A stretch of 64,000 nt of DNA from Thioploca ingrica (GTDB taxonomy: Bacteria; Pseudomonadota; Gammaproteobacteria; Beggiatoales; Beggiatoaceae). Under the pieces are notes generated by a model that was given only the letters and a program-made list of their open reading frames with translations, searched no databases and was not told the origin of the DNA. This document shows positions 24,758 to 33,633 of the stretch, one piece after another. Both the position numbers and the translations under genes were made by a program. Position 1 is the first letter of the stretch, and the number at the start of each line of letters is the position of its first letter. The stretch lies in NCBI GenBank assembly GCA_000828835.1, contig AP014633.1, positions 2,294,001 to 2,358,000 of the forward strand. The letters are read 5' to 3'.

Positions 24758-26905
24758 TTATTTTACAACAGTGATAGTCGTTACAGCAGTACTATTGGGA
24801 TCATTGGCGTTAACGATTAAATCCACCGTACCTGGTTTTAACCCGAATAGGCCACAAGCAGAACTATTATTATCAAAAGAAACATTGGCAATTTTTTCAT
24901 CAATTATCTGACAAGAAGTGATTTTTCCTTCGCTACCCGCTTGTGAACTAATCACTTTAAATTCATTCACCTTAATTTCCATCACTTCTAGAGTTAACGG
25001 AACCGGTAATTGGAAAGTAATTGGCTGACTTACGTCATAAACAAATTTCCCTTCAGGTGGATCAGAAGGATTCATTGGTGCGATCCATATGCCATAGCCA
25101 ACAAAGAAATTAACGTATTTAGCTTGACCGAAACCTTCAATTGGAGGAGGTACTAATTTACCCGTAAATACATTAACTGGGTAACTTTCTCTACCGGTGT
25201 AAGTACCGTAAGGAATAACATGCAGTTTAGATAAATCAGGGCTCCATTCTACCCAACCGGTATTATCGAACATAGTTGAGGTTGGCGTTTTCTGATACCA
25301 ACGGGTTTGTTGTTGATTGTCCCAACCAGCCACTATCACAATATCGATAAACTGATGATTAGGATCGGGCGTAATAATGGCGTTAATATCCACTGAACGA
25401 CCGGCGGTTAGTTTTAATTGATCATCTCGAGTTAAGGGTTCAAAAATACCGTTGTTATTTTCTAAATTCGCAGTAACCACAATTTTTACTTTATCTGAAA
25501 AAAACGAAGTTCCTGGAGGAGTTACAAATTCTTGATTGCCTTTGTTAAGATTAAACGGATCGATCTGAACTACCGTTCCTTCAATAGTTAAATCAAAAGG
25601 ATTTTCATCCGCATCGTTATTATTAATCTTTAAATTACCGCTATAAGTCCCCTGAGCGATTGCGTCGAGTTGTATCGTAATCAAGGCAGAACTATTAGCT
25701 GGAATGAGATTAGGTAAATTACCGATTAAGCTGAAACCCGTTGGTAGGGTCAGGTTAGTCAAATTAAGATTACCCGTACCGGCATTTTGGATAGTAAGCG
25801 TTTTAGTTACTGGCTTACCCACGGTACTATAACCAAATTGAATTGGTGTTGGTGAACCATCACTTAAGTGATTTCCACCATCAAATAATTCAATTTCAGG
25901 TGGATTTTCAGGTATTTTCTCAAAGGTGGCGCTGCAAGTTTTATCACTGTTCATGGTTAACAAAGTTACGTTATCTGTGCCTCCACAACCATTACTCCAA
26001 TTGATAAAACGAGAACCAGACTGAGCAGTTGCCGTTAAGGTAACTTGGCTATTAGCGGTATAAGTTGCGTTACAATTCGTAGTACCCATCGTACCACCAC
26101 ATTGGATACCCAAGGGATTACTGGTTACTGAACCAGTAGTTGTAGGTACGACGCTGAGAGTAAATTGACCATTGGTAGGGGATTCTCCAATTCCATCAAT
26201 GGTATTTCCCAATGGACCACCAGCCCAAGGTCTGGCATTACGCCATTGCGTATATTTTTGAACATCTGATATGCCAAAGGTAATTCCTAAATTACTGCCA
26301 AAGTAAAAATCGCTGCTCGCTTGTGGTTGTTGGTACAAAACAAAATAAACATAACGTGGTTCTGTGGTTACCTTAGGTGAAGTAGATTCAGTCGGGTATA
26401 AAATATCACTTAACCTGGCTGTCACTGTATGTAATTTTTGAGGATAAACAAAAGTGCCGTTACCACAAGGAGTTGGTTTGCCAGCAGAAGGATCTTGAGT
26501 ACAAAATTCACCGGGATCATGATCAAATCCCCCCATAATCGGGCAACGAAGCGGGCTGGGTGAACCAGAAACCGGATCCGGTGCACATTGCCAATTATTG
26601 GATTGTGCAGTGATAGTAACGGTAGTAACCCCAGGTGGAACGAGTACTTGCATGCGAAATGTTTGCCCCCGTGGTATTCCATTGGTAACAGAATGAGCAA
26701 CCGTAACAATCTGTCGAGTCACGTCTGCAGGAATTTGAGGGTAATTTTGGGTATTGATGGATAATTGAGAAGTAAAATTCCAGGCGGTTGCATCTCGGAA
26801 TAAAAACCACATAACAACTAAAATTAAACGGTTTAATTGAGATCGAGTAAAAATTTTTCTTCCTTTTTCACTCTGAAAAGGTGTTTTAACATCATTGCTT
26901 ATCAT
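24758..26905 (-). CDS. Secreted protein with divergent InlB B-repeat and Ig-like choice-of-anchor domain
   Basis: 715 residues. A long signal sequence (charged start, then LNRLILVVMWFLFRDATAW). The segment VVPTTTGSVTSNPLGIQCGG to NSDKTCSATFEKIP is a divergent InlB B-repeat (G-x-V-T-S-x-P-x-G-I-x-C ... F-x-x-W-S-x-x-C). Next, GKPVTKTLTIQNAGTGNLNL to NPFDLTIEGTV is a choice-of-anchor D/ASPM-SPD-2-like Ig domain. The remaining N- and C-terminal halves have no recognisable fold; the last ~60 residues (ITSCQIIDEKIANVSFDNNSSACG) resemble Big-type Ig modules. Extracellular adhesion or matrix role is inferred. No sorting signal seen. Confidence 0.78.
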   Translation of the reverse strand: MISNDVKTPFQSEKGRKIFTRSQLNRLILVVMWFLFRDATAWNFTSQLSINTQNYPQIPADVTRQIVTVAHSVTNGIPRGQTFRMQVLVPPGVTTVTITAQSNNWQCAPDPVSGSPSPLRCPIMGGFDHDPGEFCTQDPSAGKPTPCGNGTFVYPQKLHTVTARLSDILYPTESTSPKVTTEPRYVYFVLYQQPQASSDFYFGSNLGITFGISDVQKYTQWRNARPWAGGPLGNTIDGIGESPTNGQFTLSVVPTTTGSVTSNPLGIQCGGTMGTTNCNATYTANSQVTLTATAQSGSRFINWSNGCGGTDNVTLLTMNSDKTCSATFEKIPENPPEIELFDGGNHLSDGSPTPIQFGYSTVGKPVTKTLTIQNAGTGNLNLTNLTLPTGFSLIGNLPNLIPANSSALITIQLDAIAQGTYSGNLKINNNDADENPFDLTIEGTVVQIDPFNLNKGNQEFVTPPGTSFFSDKVKIVVTANLENNNGIFEPLTRDDQLKLTAGRSVDINAIITPDPNHQFIDIVIVAGWDNQQQTRWYQKTPTSTMFDNTGWVEWSPDLSKLHVIPYGTYTGRESYPVNVFTGKLVPPPIEGFGQAKYVNFFVGYGIWIAPMNPSDPPEGKFVYDVSQPITFQLPVPLTLEVMEIKVNEFKVISSQAGSEGKITSCQIIDEKIANVSFDNNSSACGLFGLKPGTVDLIVNANDPNSTAVTTITVVK

Positions 26906-27170
26906 AAGATATCCTCTGTTTATAAATTATACTGGCTTTATTGATAGTTAATACTATCTACTCGTTAACTCATGAAATAGCATAAATATCTATCGGCAAA
27001 AAAGACCAAGCTAATATTTAATATTATATCCTACCGCTTTTACACTTGATATTTATTATAGAGTGCAAGATGGTAATTTTTTCAGAGAGCTATTAATCGT
27101 TGAAACAATTCTTAAAAACCTTTTTCTAAAATAAATTTTATTTATATCATTTATTTATCTAAAATCAATT

Positions 27171-27302
27171 CACTGCCATTAAGTTAAGAAAAAGTTCCCC
27201 CTTTAACGAAGGGGTAGGGGGAATTTCCTGGGAAGTTAACCTCTTAAAATCCCCCCTACCCCCCCTTTTTCAAAGGGGGAAATTCTTAACTTAATGGCAG
27301 TG
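27171..27302. mobile_element. MITE-like element with perfect 20-bp terminal inverted repeats
   Basis: CACTGCCATTAAGTTAAGAA at 27171-27190 is perfectly inverted at 27283-27302. The interior has C-run and G-run blocks that pair (GTTCCCCCTTTAACGAAGGG against CCCCTTTTTCAAAGGGGG). Shares the ATTAAGTTAAG arm and C/G core with 3409-3595, but lacks that element's outer CTCGTTCCCACGTTGGAGC part. No ORF. Located upstream of the secreted protein gene at 24758 and downstream of the one at 27502. Confidence 0.82.
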
Positions 27303-27412
27303 TAACAGCAGGTTGTTAATGCAACCGATTTTTAAAATTTTTCAAAAATATCTGCAAGATAAGAATTCTGATGTCTTTCATTCGGACGGAAATTAACCTA
27401 ACCAATAGACAT

Positions 27413-27448
27413 AAAAAAATACCTACCCCATTTCTTAATGGAGTAGGT
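27413..27448 (-). terminator. Rho-independent terminator
   Basis: On the minus strand ACCTACTCCATTA / AATGGGGTAGGT forms a strong stem (27421-27448) followed by ATTTTTTTAT. It is 54 bases downstream of the stop of the 27502-29205 gene. Confidence 0.75.
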
Positions 27449-27501
27449 ATATTTAAAAATTAGATTACTACAAACTGGCTAAAAATAGGGTGTAGATAAG
27501 A

Positions 27502-29205
27502 TTACCACATCATGGAAGGGCAACTATCTGTTGCACCTGCACTATCACAACTTCTAACCGGTTGATGAATCGTAGGCACAAACCAAGATTGAGTAAAGCC
27601 AGCACCTTTGTCAATATATTTATGTGTAAAAGAAAGTACTGGTGCACCCGGGTAGTAATCAGCACAACCATTTTTGGGTTCCGTTCTCGCTTCCAAAGTC
27701 ATGTCAAACCACCCTGAACGGAAATCAATAGTACCTGTAGCTGGTTTGCCATTAGCATCAATATTCGATGTTGGCCACTTAGGAATAAAATAGTTCACTT
27801 CGGCCAGTTTATTGACACATTCATTTTGTGGGGTATTGGGATCATCTTGGCAACCTCTTGGACCACCGGAGAAAGGCGTACCGGTAGTTACAGTGGTTTC
27901 TTCAAAATTGTTATAACCAATTAAGTTATAGAGCATTGCACCATCCGGTTGAAATGGCGGACTAAATTGGTTACCGGTTACGCCGGTTGCGCAAGGATCA
28001 ACTGTCGGATTGTGACGATACCGAGTTGGGAAAGTCACTAATAAACGGGTACGATACCCAGTATCCCGATTACTGCTACTTTCATCTTCAAAACTTTGTT
28101 GTAAATTGGTCGCCGCTAAAGCCGCTTCAATTTCGACCGTCTTATCAAAGTTTGAAATACCAAAGATATCAATACCAAAGTTGGCACCAATCCCGGTTTC
28201 ATTGGCTGAGTTGGCATCCCATCTGGGGTTGGCTACCACTAGCCCATCCCATTGTGCAGCAGTGGCATGTAGCCCAACAGGTATCATATAGGGAAATGAT
28301 ACATTATCCCCAATAGCACCGGCTAAAGCCGGAAAGCGATAGGCTACCCTATCAACACCACTCACCATCTCTACATTACCGATTAATTGAATCCAACTGG
28401 GATCGGTAGAACGAATACGACTAGTAGCCAGTGGTGCCAGCGGTGCGAGACTACCCATCAGCCGCTCAGTTTGTTCGCCCGGATCATTATCCCTTGTTCC
28501 ACTTCCGGTTCCGGTACGGTCATACTCCAAAGGGGTACCCCGGTAATAAAGGCTACTATCAAAATGCTCTATATAACGTGGCGTATCAAAGATCTGTGCT
28601 AAAGCAAATTTAGCCATACCTCGTTCGATTGTAACGGGTACTGCTCTATCATTGGCTGTACGTCCTACAACCGTACCATCAACAGCATATAAACCAAATA
28701 CTTCAATATGCCCCATTTTCGACGTATCATTTACGCCCAGATTTTGTATAAATAAAGGTTGAGTCACTGGGCTAATAGAAGCAAAAGTCGTCTTGGTTCT
28801 TTCAAGAGAATCTACTAAGGGGACCCCTTTTACTTCATCAGCTACTGGACTTTTAATGGAATCATCATCTGAGTACATCACGATTTTTCCATTTTCTTCT
28901 CTTATCTCAAAGCGACACACGTCTGCGGGAGTAAGATAACAAATAAAGTCAAGTAACTCAGTAGAAGCAACCGAGGAACGCAAAACAACTTTGGCTTTAA
29001 CTGCTTTAGTTGGGTTAGTATTTACAATAGCAACTTTAGTTTTATAACCAAAATCGGCTAAGTAAAGCGGCCCTAATAGGACTTGACCAATGCCATCCTC
29101 CGCCAAATGAATAGCATGAGCACTACCGGTGAAAGTAACGCCCGATACTAATGCTGCCGCCATTAAGGAAGGCAACAACTTCTTTTTTAATGAAAAATCC
29201 ACCAT
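27502..29205 (-). CDS. Secreted protein of unknown function
   Basis: 567 residues, family not recognised. A classic signal peptide (MVDFSLKKKLLPSLMAAALVSGVTFTG, cut after SAHA). The mature N-terminus, HLAEDGIGQVLLGPLYLADFGYKTKVAIVNT, looks like a beta-rich domain seen in some cell-surface proteins whose role is unknown. Eight cysteines occur in the mature protein, several in short spacings (ICYLTPADVC; RSCDSAGATDSC at the C-terminus), compatible with disulphides. It has its own terminator and long upstream region, so it is probably a single-gene transcript made at a high level. Function cannot be assigned; S-layer or sheath component is one possibility. Confidence 0.75.
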   Translation of the reverse strand: MVDFSLKKKLLPSLMAAALVSGVTFTGSAHAIHLAEDGIGQVLLGPLYLADFGYKTKVAIVNTNPTKAVKAKVVLRSSVASTELLDFICYLTPADVCRFEIREENGKIVMYSDDDSIKSPVADEVKGVPLVDSLERTKTTFASISPVTQPLFIQNLGVNDTSKMGHIEVFGLYAVDGTVVGRTANDRAVPVTIERGMAKFALAQIFDTPRYIEHFDSSLYYRGTPLEYDRTGTGSGTRDNDPGEQTERLMGSLAPLAPLATSRIRSTDPSWIQLIGNVEMVSGVDRVAYRFPALAGAIGDNVSFPYMIPVGLHATAAQWDGLVVANPRWDANSANETGIGANFGIDIFGISNFDKTVEIEAALAATNLQQSFEDESSSNRDTGYRTRLLVTFPTRYRHNPTVDPCATGVTGNQFSPPFQPDGAMLYNLIGYNNFEETTVTTGTPFSGGPRGCQDDPNTPQNECVNKLAEVNYFIPKWPTSNIDANGKPATGTIDFRSGWFDMTLEARTEPKNGCADYYPGAPVLSFTHKYIDKGAGFTQSWFVPTIHQPVRSCDSAGATDSCPSMMW

Positions 29206-29579
29206 CTATTAACACTCCTTAACATGATATTAACAAATACAATACTTCCACACCTTTGTTGAGTGGCATAAGGATACAGAATTAGCTTTTCATGTACAAG
29301 GGTACTACATTCTCTAAACTTATTTTTAAGATTTAAGTGTACCTTAATTATCTATTTTAAGGTATTTCTTGATTGACAGATGTCACTATACAAAGGTTGG
29401 TATGTAATTGCAACAGCTTTTTTCATAAAAACAACATATCTTGCAAAATGTTGTAAAAAAACAACGTACTTTACCATTTTAATCCGTTTTACTGCTCCAG
29501 CAATAAATTTGCCACAATTGTAGTTAGTGCTTTTAATCAGGGTGACATTGTTGCCAAGAACCTACAAAAAATGGGGTAG
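29206..29579. other. 374-bp intergenic region
   Basis: AT-rich, no ORF. The half near 29206-29400 must hold the promoter of the secreted protein gene; the half near 29580 holds a terminator-like hairpin for the glycosyltransferase gene. Nothing else seen. Confidence 0.4.
29425..29454 (-). terminator. Candidate terminator of the glycosyltransferase gene
   Basis: On the minus strand ACAACAT (from 29454) pairs with ATGTTGT (to 29431), followed by TTTTTATG. Modest stem, about 125 bases after the stop. Confidence 0.4.
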
Positions 29580-31634
29580 TTAGAACAAGCAATCTAAAAT
29601 CCGATAAGCCACTTTTTCTGGGTAAAAATGAACCATATCTTGACTCGCTTGATTCATTAATAACATACGTTGCTGGTCGTCGGTTATTAAGGTGCTTAAA
29701 GCCGTATAACATTGATAATAAGAAGTCGTATCGATGACCAAGGCATTGTGTTGATGAACAGCAAAACTTTGACTGCCACCCTGGTTAGGAACGATAACGG
29801 CTACCCCACACGCCATCGCTTCCATCGCGGTTAAACCCATTGCTTGGAAATTAGAAAAATCAACAAATATATCAATTTGGTTAAATAGTAATGCTAATTG
29901 TTCTGGTAAACAAATACCTAAGTTAGTGTAGTTGAAATCGCGTGGCAAGGCTAAAAATTGGGGATCATCCTCTCGCGCTCCAAACAAGATAATTTCGACT
30001 TGCTCAGCAAATTGCTGTTGAATATCTCGCAGTACTTGCATGGTCCGTAAGGCACCGCGCCGACTACTAGAGGGACGAATCATAGCGCTAATACGGATTT
30101 TTTTATGCGCTATTCGTTCTAACCGTGGCATGAATAAATCAATATGACAACTCGCACCAATAACCGTACAAGGTTGTTTAACTTGGGTTTCGATCTCGGT
30201 TTTATTCCAATCAGTTTTGGTAAAGCGTACCATCTGCGGAATTTGTAAATAGGAAACCCAAGCTTGACGAAATCCGGTCACCCAGCGGAAATAATAAGAA
30301 GCTAAGCGGCGACGTAGCCAAGCCGATTGCCAAAACCAGCGATAATGCGTCGGTTTTTCAACATAAAAGTAAGGTTCAAAATCTTGAATGTAATAAGCGA
30401 TCACCGGCGGATGAGGTAATTGAGCCAATGGCGCAATCCATTCTACTGAGTTGTGTAAAGTGGCAATGACTGCATCAAAATTATGACATAGTTGTGGAAT
30501 TTCAACCTCAGTAGCGGCATAAATAACCGGAATATCGAGTTGCGGATAGCAGCGTTCAAACTTGACTTGATGATGTAAAAAATTTAACAGATAAACCTCA
30601 ATGCCCATGGTCAACATCGCTCTCGCTTCCGCAAGGATGATATTTGCACCACCGCCAATTTCCATCACCGGTAAAATGAAGATAACTCGTTTACCTCGCC
30701 AATAATATTGTGCTTGCGCAATAAAATTCCAACGTTCTACCAATAATTTAGCTCGATGACGAATCCCTTGTAATACTTGGCTATAGCGACAAATTTTAAC
30801 GCCTTCATCAATAACACTTTGTCCATGTTTATCAATTAAAATCTGCATTCCTTGTTCAGCCAATTGTTTGCGTCGTTCATGAGAATAACTTTTCGATTGG
30901 CTATGATAAATGTAGACGTCATCGGCTACCGCTAATTCCCAACCGGCTTGACGCGCCCGAATACAGTAATCATTTTCTTCACCATAACCGGCCGGAAAAG
31001 CAATTTCATCAAAATAACCGATGGCTTTAATCAGTTGGCGTTTAATTAATAAACAAAATCCATTCAGAAAGGGTAAGCGTGGATATAACCGTGCGGAATG
31101 CGCAGCTACTCTGGCTGCCATTTGACTGACGGTCATATCGGTCGGTAAGGGGTTAGTTGCCCAATCACCGTTAGTTTCAATATCGGGAATCGATTGCCAA
31201 GAAGCGGTATTACTCAGTGGTCCAACCATCCCAATTTTAGCAGCAGATTCTGCGCAAATTATCAGGCGATCTAACCAAGTTGGCGAAACCACCGTATCAC
31301 TATTTAATAAGACCACATAAGGACTTTGAGCAATTTGTAATCCTTGGTTGGCTGCGCGAGTATAGCCATGAGCAGTCGAATTTCTTAATAATAATAGGGG
31401 ATGGAGAGTCGCAAAGTGGCGCAAATATCTCAGGGTTTCCATTTCACTACCATCATCAATAATAATAAGATTATAAGGCGAAGTGGTGTATTGATGAACG
31501 GAATCGAGACAACGTTGCACCTCGGCTAAAGCATTATGGACACAAATAATGATATCAACCGTTGGTTGATGTTGAACGACATCAGTATCCTCCAACTGAT
31601 AACTCGGCAAGGTGATAGGTAAATTTTCTAGCAT
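29580..31634 (-). CDS. Two-domain glycosyltransferase (GT2-GT4)
   Basis: 684 residues. The N-terminal GT-A domain of family GT2 (~25-270) has VDIIICVHNALAEVQRCLDS, YNLIIIDDGS, NQGLQIAQSPYVVLLNSDTVV (N-S-D in the D-x-D position) and FPAGYGEENDYCIRARQAGW. The second half (~310-684) is a GT-B domain of the GT4 type, with VIFILPVMEIGGGANIILAEARAM and, near the end, FVDFSNFQAMGLTAMEAMACGVAVIVPNQGGS containing the E-x-x-x-C-G sugar-nucleotide loop. Two transferases in one chain suggest sequential sugar additions on a surface glycan or O-antigen-like chain. It starts 11 bases downstream of the SGNH gene and is presumably co-transcribed. Confidence 0.88.
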   Translation of the reverse strand: MLENLPITLPSYQLEDTDVVQHQPTVDIIICVHNALAEVQRCLDSVHQYTTSPYNLIIIDDGSEMETLRYLRHFATLHPLLLLRNSTAHGYTRAANQGLQIAQSPYVVLLNSDTVVSPTWLDRLIICAESAAKIGMVGPLSNTASWQSIPDIETNGDWATNPLPTDMTVSQMAARVAAHSARLYPRLPFLNGFCLLIKRQLIKAIGYFDEIAFPAGYGEENDYCIRARQAGWELAVADDVYIYHSQSKSYSHERRKQLAEQGMQILIDKHGQSVIDEGVKICRYSQVLQGIRHRAKLLVERWNFIAQAQYYWRGKRVIFILPVMEIGGGANIILAEARAMLTMGIEVYLLNFLHHQVKFERCYPQLDIPVIYAATEVEIPQLCHNFDAVIATLHNSVEWIAPLAQLPHPPVIAYYIQDFEPYFYVEKPTHYRWFWQSAWLRRRLASYYFRWVTGFRQAWVSYLQIPQMVRFTKTDWNKTEIETQVKQPCTVIGASCHIDLFMPRLERIAHKKIRISAMIRPSSSRRGALRTMQVLRDIQQQFAEQVEIILFGAREDDPQFLALPRDFNYTNLGICLPEQLALLFNQIDIFVDFSNFQAMGLTAMEAMACGVAVIVPNQGGSQSFAVHQHNALVIDTTSYYQCYTALSTLITDDQQRMLLMNQASQDMVHFYPEKVAYRILDCLF

Positions 31635-31645
31635 CGTTATAAACT

Positions 31646-32746
31646 TTATTGAACTGGGAGGTAGCCTTGCTTTACTAGCAAATCAGCTAAGGCGATTGCC
31701 CAGCGTTGATGTGCAGCCGCATTGAGGTGATTATTCCAACCTAAACCGAATTGTTCTAGTAATTCTGCCCAACTACAGGCTTCAGGAAACAAAGCCAGTA
31801 ATTCTAAAGTAGGAATTTGTTCTTCTTCAGCGAGGTGAGCAAATAATTGTCGATAGTCCAAAATCGCATTAAAATTAGCCATAATAATGGGAATTCCTAC
31901 TTTTTTAACTTCATGAATCATCGTTTTTAAAGGCAGATAAACCGATTGAGCCAGTCGATCAGAGATCGTTCCTGCAAAAAAAGGACCTAACCAACAAGTC
32001 TGAGTCGCTGCAGAATGGGATAATTGACGACGTTGTTCTTGGGATTGGTTAGCTAATTGATATTTTTTTTTGAGCCAATAAAAATATAATAACAAATGGC
32101 TGTGTTTAGTTAGCCATGAAGCGGTAGCGGGTTGAATTTTCTGAATGGATTCATCAACAAGCGGCGATTGAGGAGTAGCGGATGAAAACCCACCATATAA
32201 CCAACCGTCTTGATCCACAAACGGGGTTGGATCATCATCATTACTGGAAGCAATCACAATAACTAAATCGGGATGATGAGGCAAGGCATAAGCCCGCAAT
32301 ACCGCTAATTCTTGCTGACTATTATAAGCACTCACGGCAAAATTGAGTACTTCATAATGAGCGTCGCCACGGGTATTTAATAAATCAGCTAATTTTTCTC
32401 CCACGGTATCTTTAAAAGGAACACCATAGCCAAAAGCGTGAGAATCACCTAATAAAGCAATTCTAAAAGTATTTTGGGGTTTGGCAACTGACCATTCTGG
32501 TCCGCGAAAACCTAAGTGGTTAGTAATTAAATCAACGCCAAAAGCAGTCCCTTGAAAATGAGGTTTAAGCGTATAACTGACACCTGGAGTATTAACCGAT
32601 TGATAAATATTACTAATAGGCCAAAAAGTTTCTTGAGGCACCAAAAGTCGTACTATTCCTTCAGCGGCGATAAACAATATTCCTATACTCAATAACAACG
32701 TTAAAATGATATAAAGAAAGCGGCGAGTTGGTTCCGATTTTTCCAT
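31646..32746 (-). CDS. Membrane-anchored SGNH/GDSL hydrolase-like protein
   Basis: 366 residues. Membrane anchor at RRFLYIILTLLLSIGILFIAAEGIVRLLVP; the rest would be periplasmic. Block I is IALLGDSHAFGYGVPFKDTV (Ser in G-D-S-H), then EVLNFAVSAYNSQQELAVLR, DLVIVIASSNDDDP (block III Asn), and near the end WNNHLNAAAHQRWAIALADLL, where the His of block V is expected. Same topology and a similar GFRGPEWS block as the protein at 22734-23933, so the two are probably paralogues. Together with the adjacent glycosyltransferase it points to acyl decoration of a surface polysaccharide; the substrate is not visible. Confidence 0.8.
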   Translation of the reverse strand: MEKSEPTRRFLYIILTLLLSIGILFIAAEGIVRLLVPQETFWPISNIYQSVNTPGVSYTLKPHFQGTAFGVDLITNHLGFRGPEWSVAKPQNTFRIALLGDSHAFGYGVPFKDTVGEKLADLLNTRGDAHYEVLNFAVSAYNSQQELAVLRAYALPHHPDLVIVIASSNDDDPTPFVDQDGWLYGGFSSATPQSPLVDESIQKIQPATASWLTKHSHLLLYFYWLKKKYQLANQSQEQRRQLSHSAATQTCWLGPFFAGTISDRLAQSVYLPLKTMIHEVKKVGIPIIMANFNAILDYRQLFAHLAEEEQIPTLELLALFPEACSWAELLEQFGLGWNNHLNAAAHQRWAIALADLLVKQGYLPVQ

Positions 32747-32939
32747 TGTCAGTTATCCGTTGTTAGTTATTATAACGGTTTATACTTAATTAGTAAGGGT
32801 ATCAATTTTTAATATCTTCGCCAACTGATTTAGAACAAGCCCGCGTAGAGTTTCAGGAATCGAAAAAATTTTGTCACTAGAAAATAATAATGATAAAATT
32901 TGAAGTTTAAAAGTGCGTTTAGTTTTCAAGGAGAGTTAT

Positions 32940-33626
32940 ATGAAAATAATTGAAAAAGTTGCATTATCCCTTCTATTACCTGCATTAATGATGATTAACG
33001 TTTATGGAGAAGAAACGTCTACCACCACAGTAAAATCCTGTTCTACACCACCAGCTTGTCCTCCTGACCCTGCAGCCTGTTGTAAAGAACCTACCAAAGA
33101 GGGACCGACTACCCAAACAACGACTAAGGAAACGTCTACCACCACAGTAAAATCCTGTTCTACACCACCAGTTTGTCCTCCTGACCCTGCAACCTGTTGT
33201 AAAGAACCTACCAAAGAGGGACCGACTACTCAAACAACGACTAAAAAAAGAATTACCACAAAAACGACTGCTACCAAAGAGGTACCGACTACTCAAAAAC
33301 CGACTGAAGAAAAAATTACTAGAAACAAGACTGCTACCAAAGAGAGGCCGACTACTCAAAAACCGACTAAGGAAACGTCTACCACCACAGTAGGAGCCTG
33401 TTCTACACCACCAGTTTGTCCTCCTGACCCCGCAACTTGTTGTAAAGAACCTGCCAAAGAGGTACCGACTACTCAAACAACGACTGAAGAAAAAATTCCT
33501 ACAAAAACGACTGATCCCATTAATGATATCTCAAAAGAAACTCCTGATACCGCAGAAGGCATTACTTGCCATTACCCACTACTTTGTCCTCCTCAATCAC
33601 CTTTATGTTGTTCAAAGAAAAGATAA
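32940..33626 (+). CDS. Secreted Thr- and Cys-rich repeat protein
   Basis: 228 residues from the ATG preceded by AAGGAG; an ATG nine codons upstream lacks such a site. Signal peptide KIIEKVALSLLLPALMMINVYG. The mature part is almost all repeats: three copies of ETSTTTVKSCSTPPxCPPDP followed by A-x-C-C-K-E-P-x-K-E-x-P-T-T-Q, the first two directly in tandem and the third after a Thr/Lys-rich spacer. It ends CHYPLLCPPQSPLCCSKK, a fourth degenerate Cys module. The C-x6-C-x6-CC pattern suggests small disulphide knots on a mucin-like Thr-rich stalk. DNA repeats are near-identical, so copy number probably varies. No family recognised. Confidence 0.75.
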   Translation: MKIIEKVALSLLLPALMMINVYGEETSTTTVKSCSTPPACPPDPAACCKEPTKEGPTTQTTTKETSTTTVKSCSTPPVCPPDPATCCKEPTKEGPTTQTTTKKRITTKTTATKEVPTTQKPTEEKITRNKTATKERPTTQKPTKETSTTTVGACSTPPVCPPDPATCCKEPAKEVPTTQTTTEEKIPTKTTDPINDISKETPDTAEGITCHYPLLCPPQSPLCCSKKR

Positions 33627-33633
33627 CCTACTA

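Noticed and set aside
33015..33470. CRISPR or minisatellite outside genes
   Set aside because: The repeats are in frame within a signal-peptide-bearing ORF with a good ribosome-binding site, so they are coding repeats.
32985..33476. 163-codon open frame opposite the Thr/Cys-rich gene
   Set aside because: It is the antisense of a low-complexity repeat gene; its Phe/Ser/Arg composition follows from the Thr codons and there is no ribosome-binding site.
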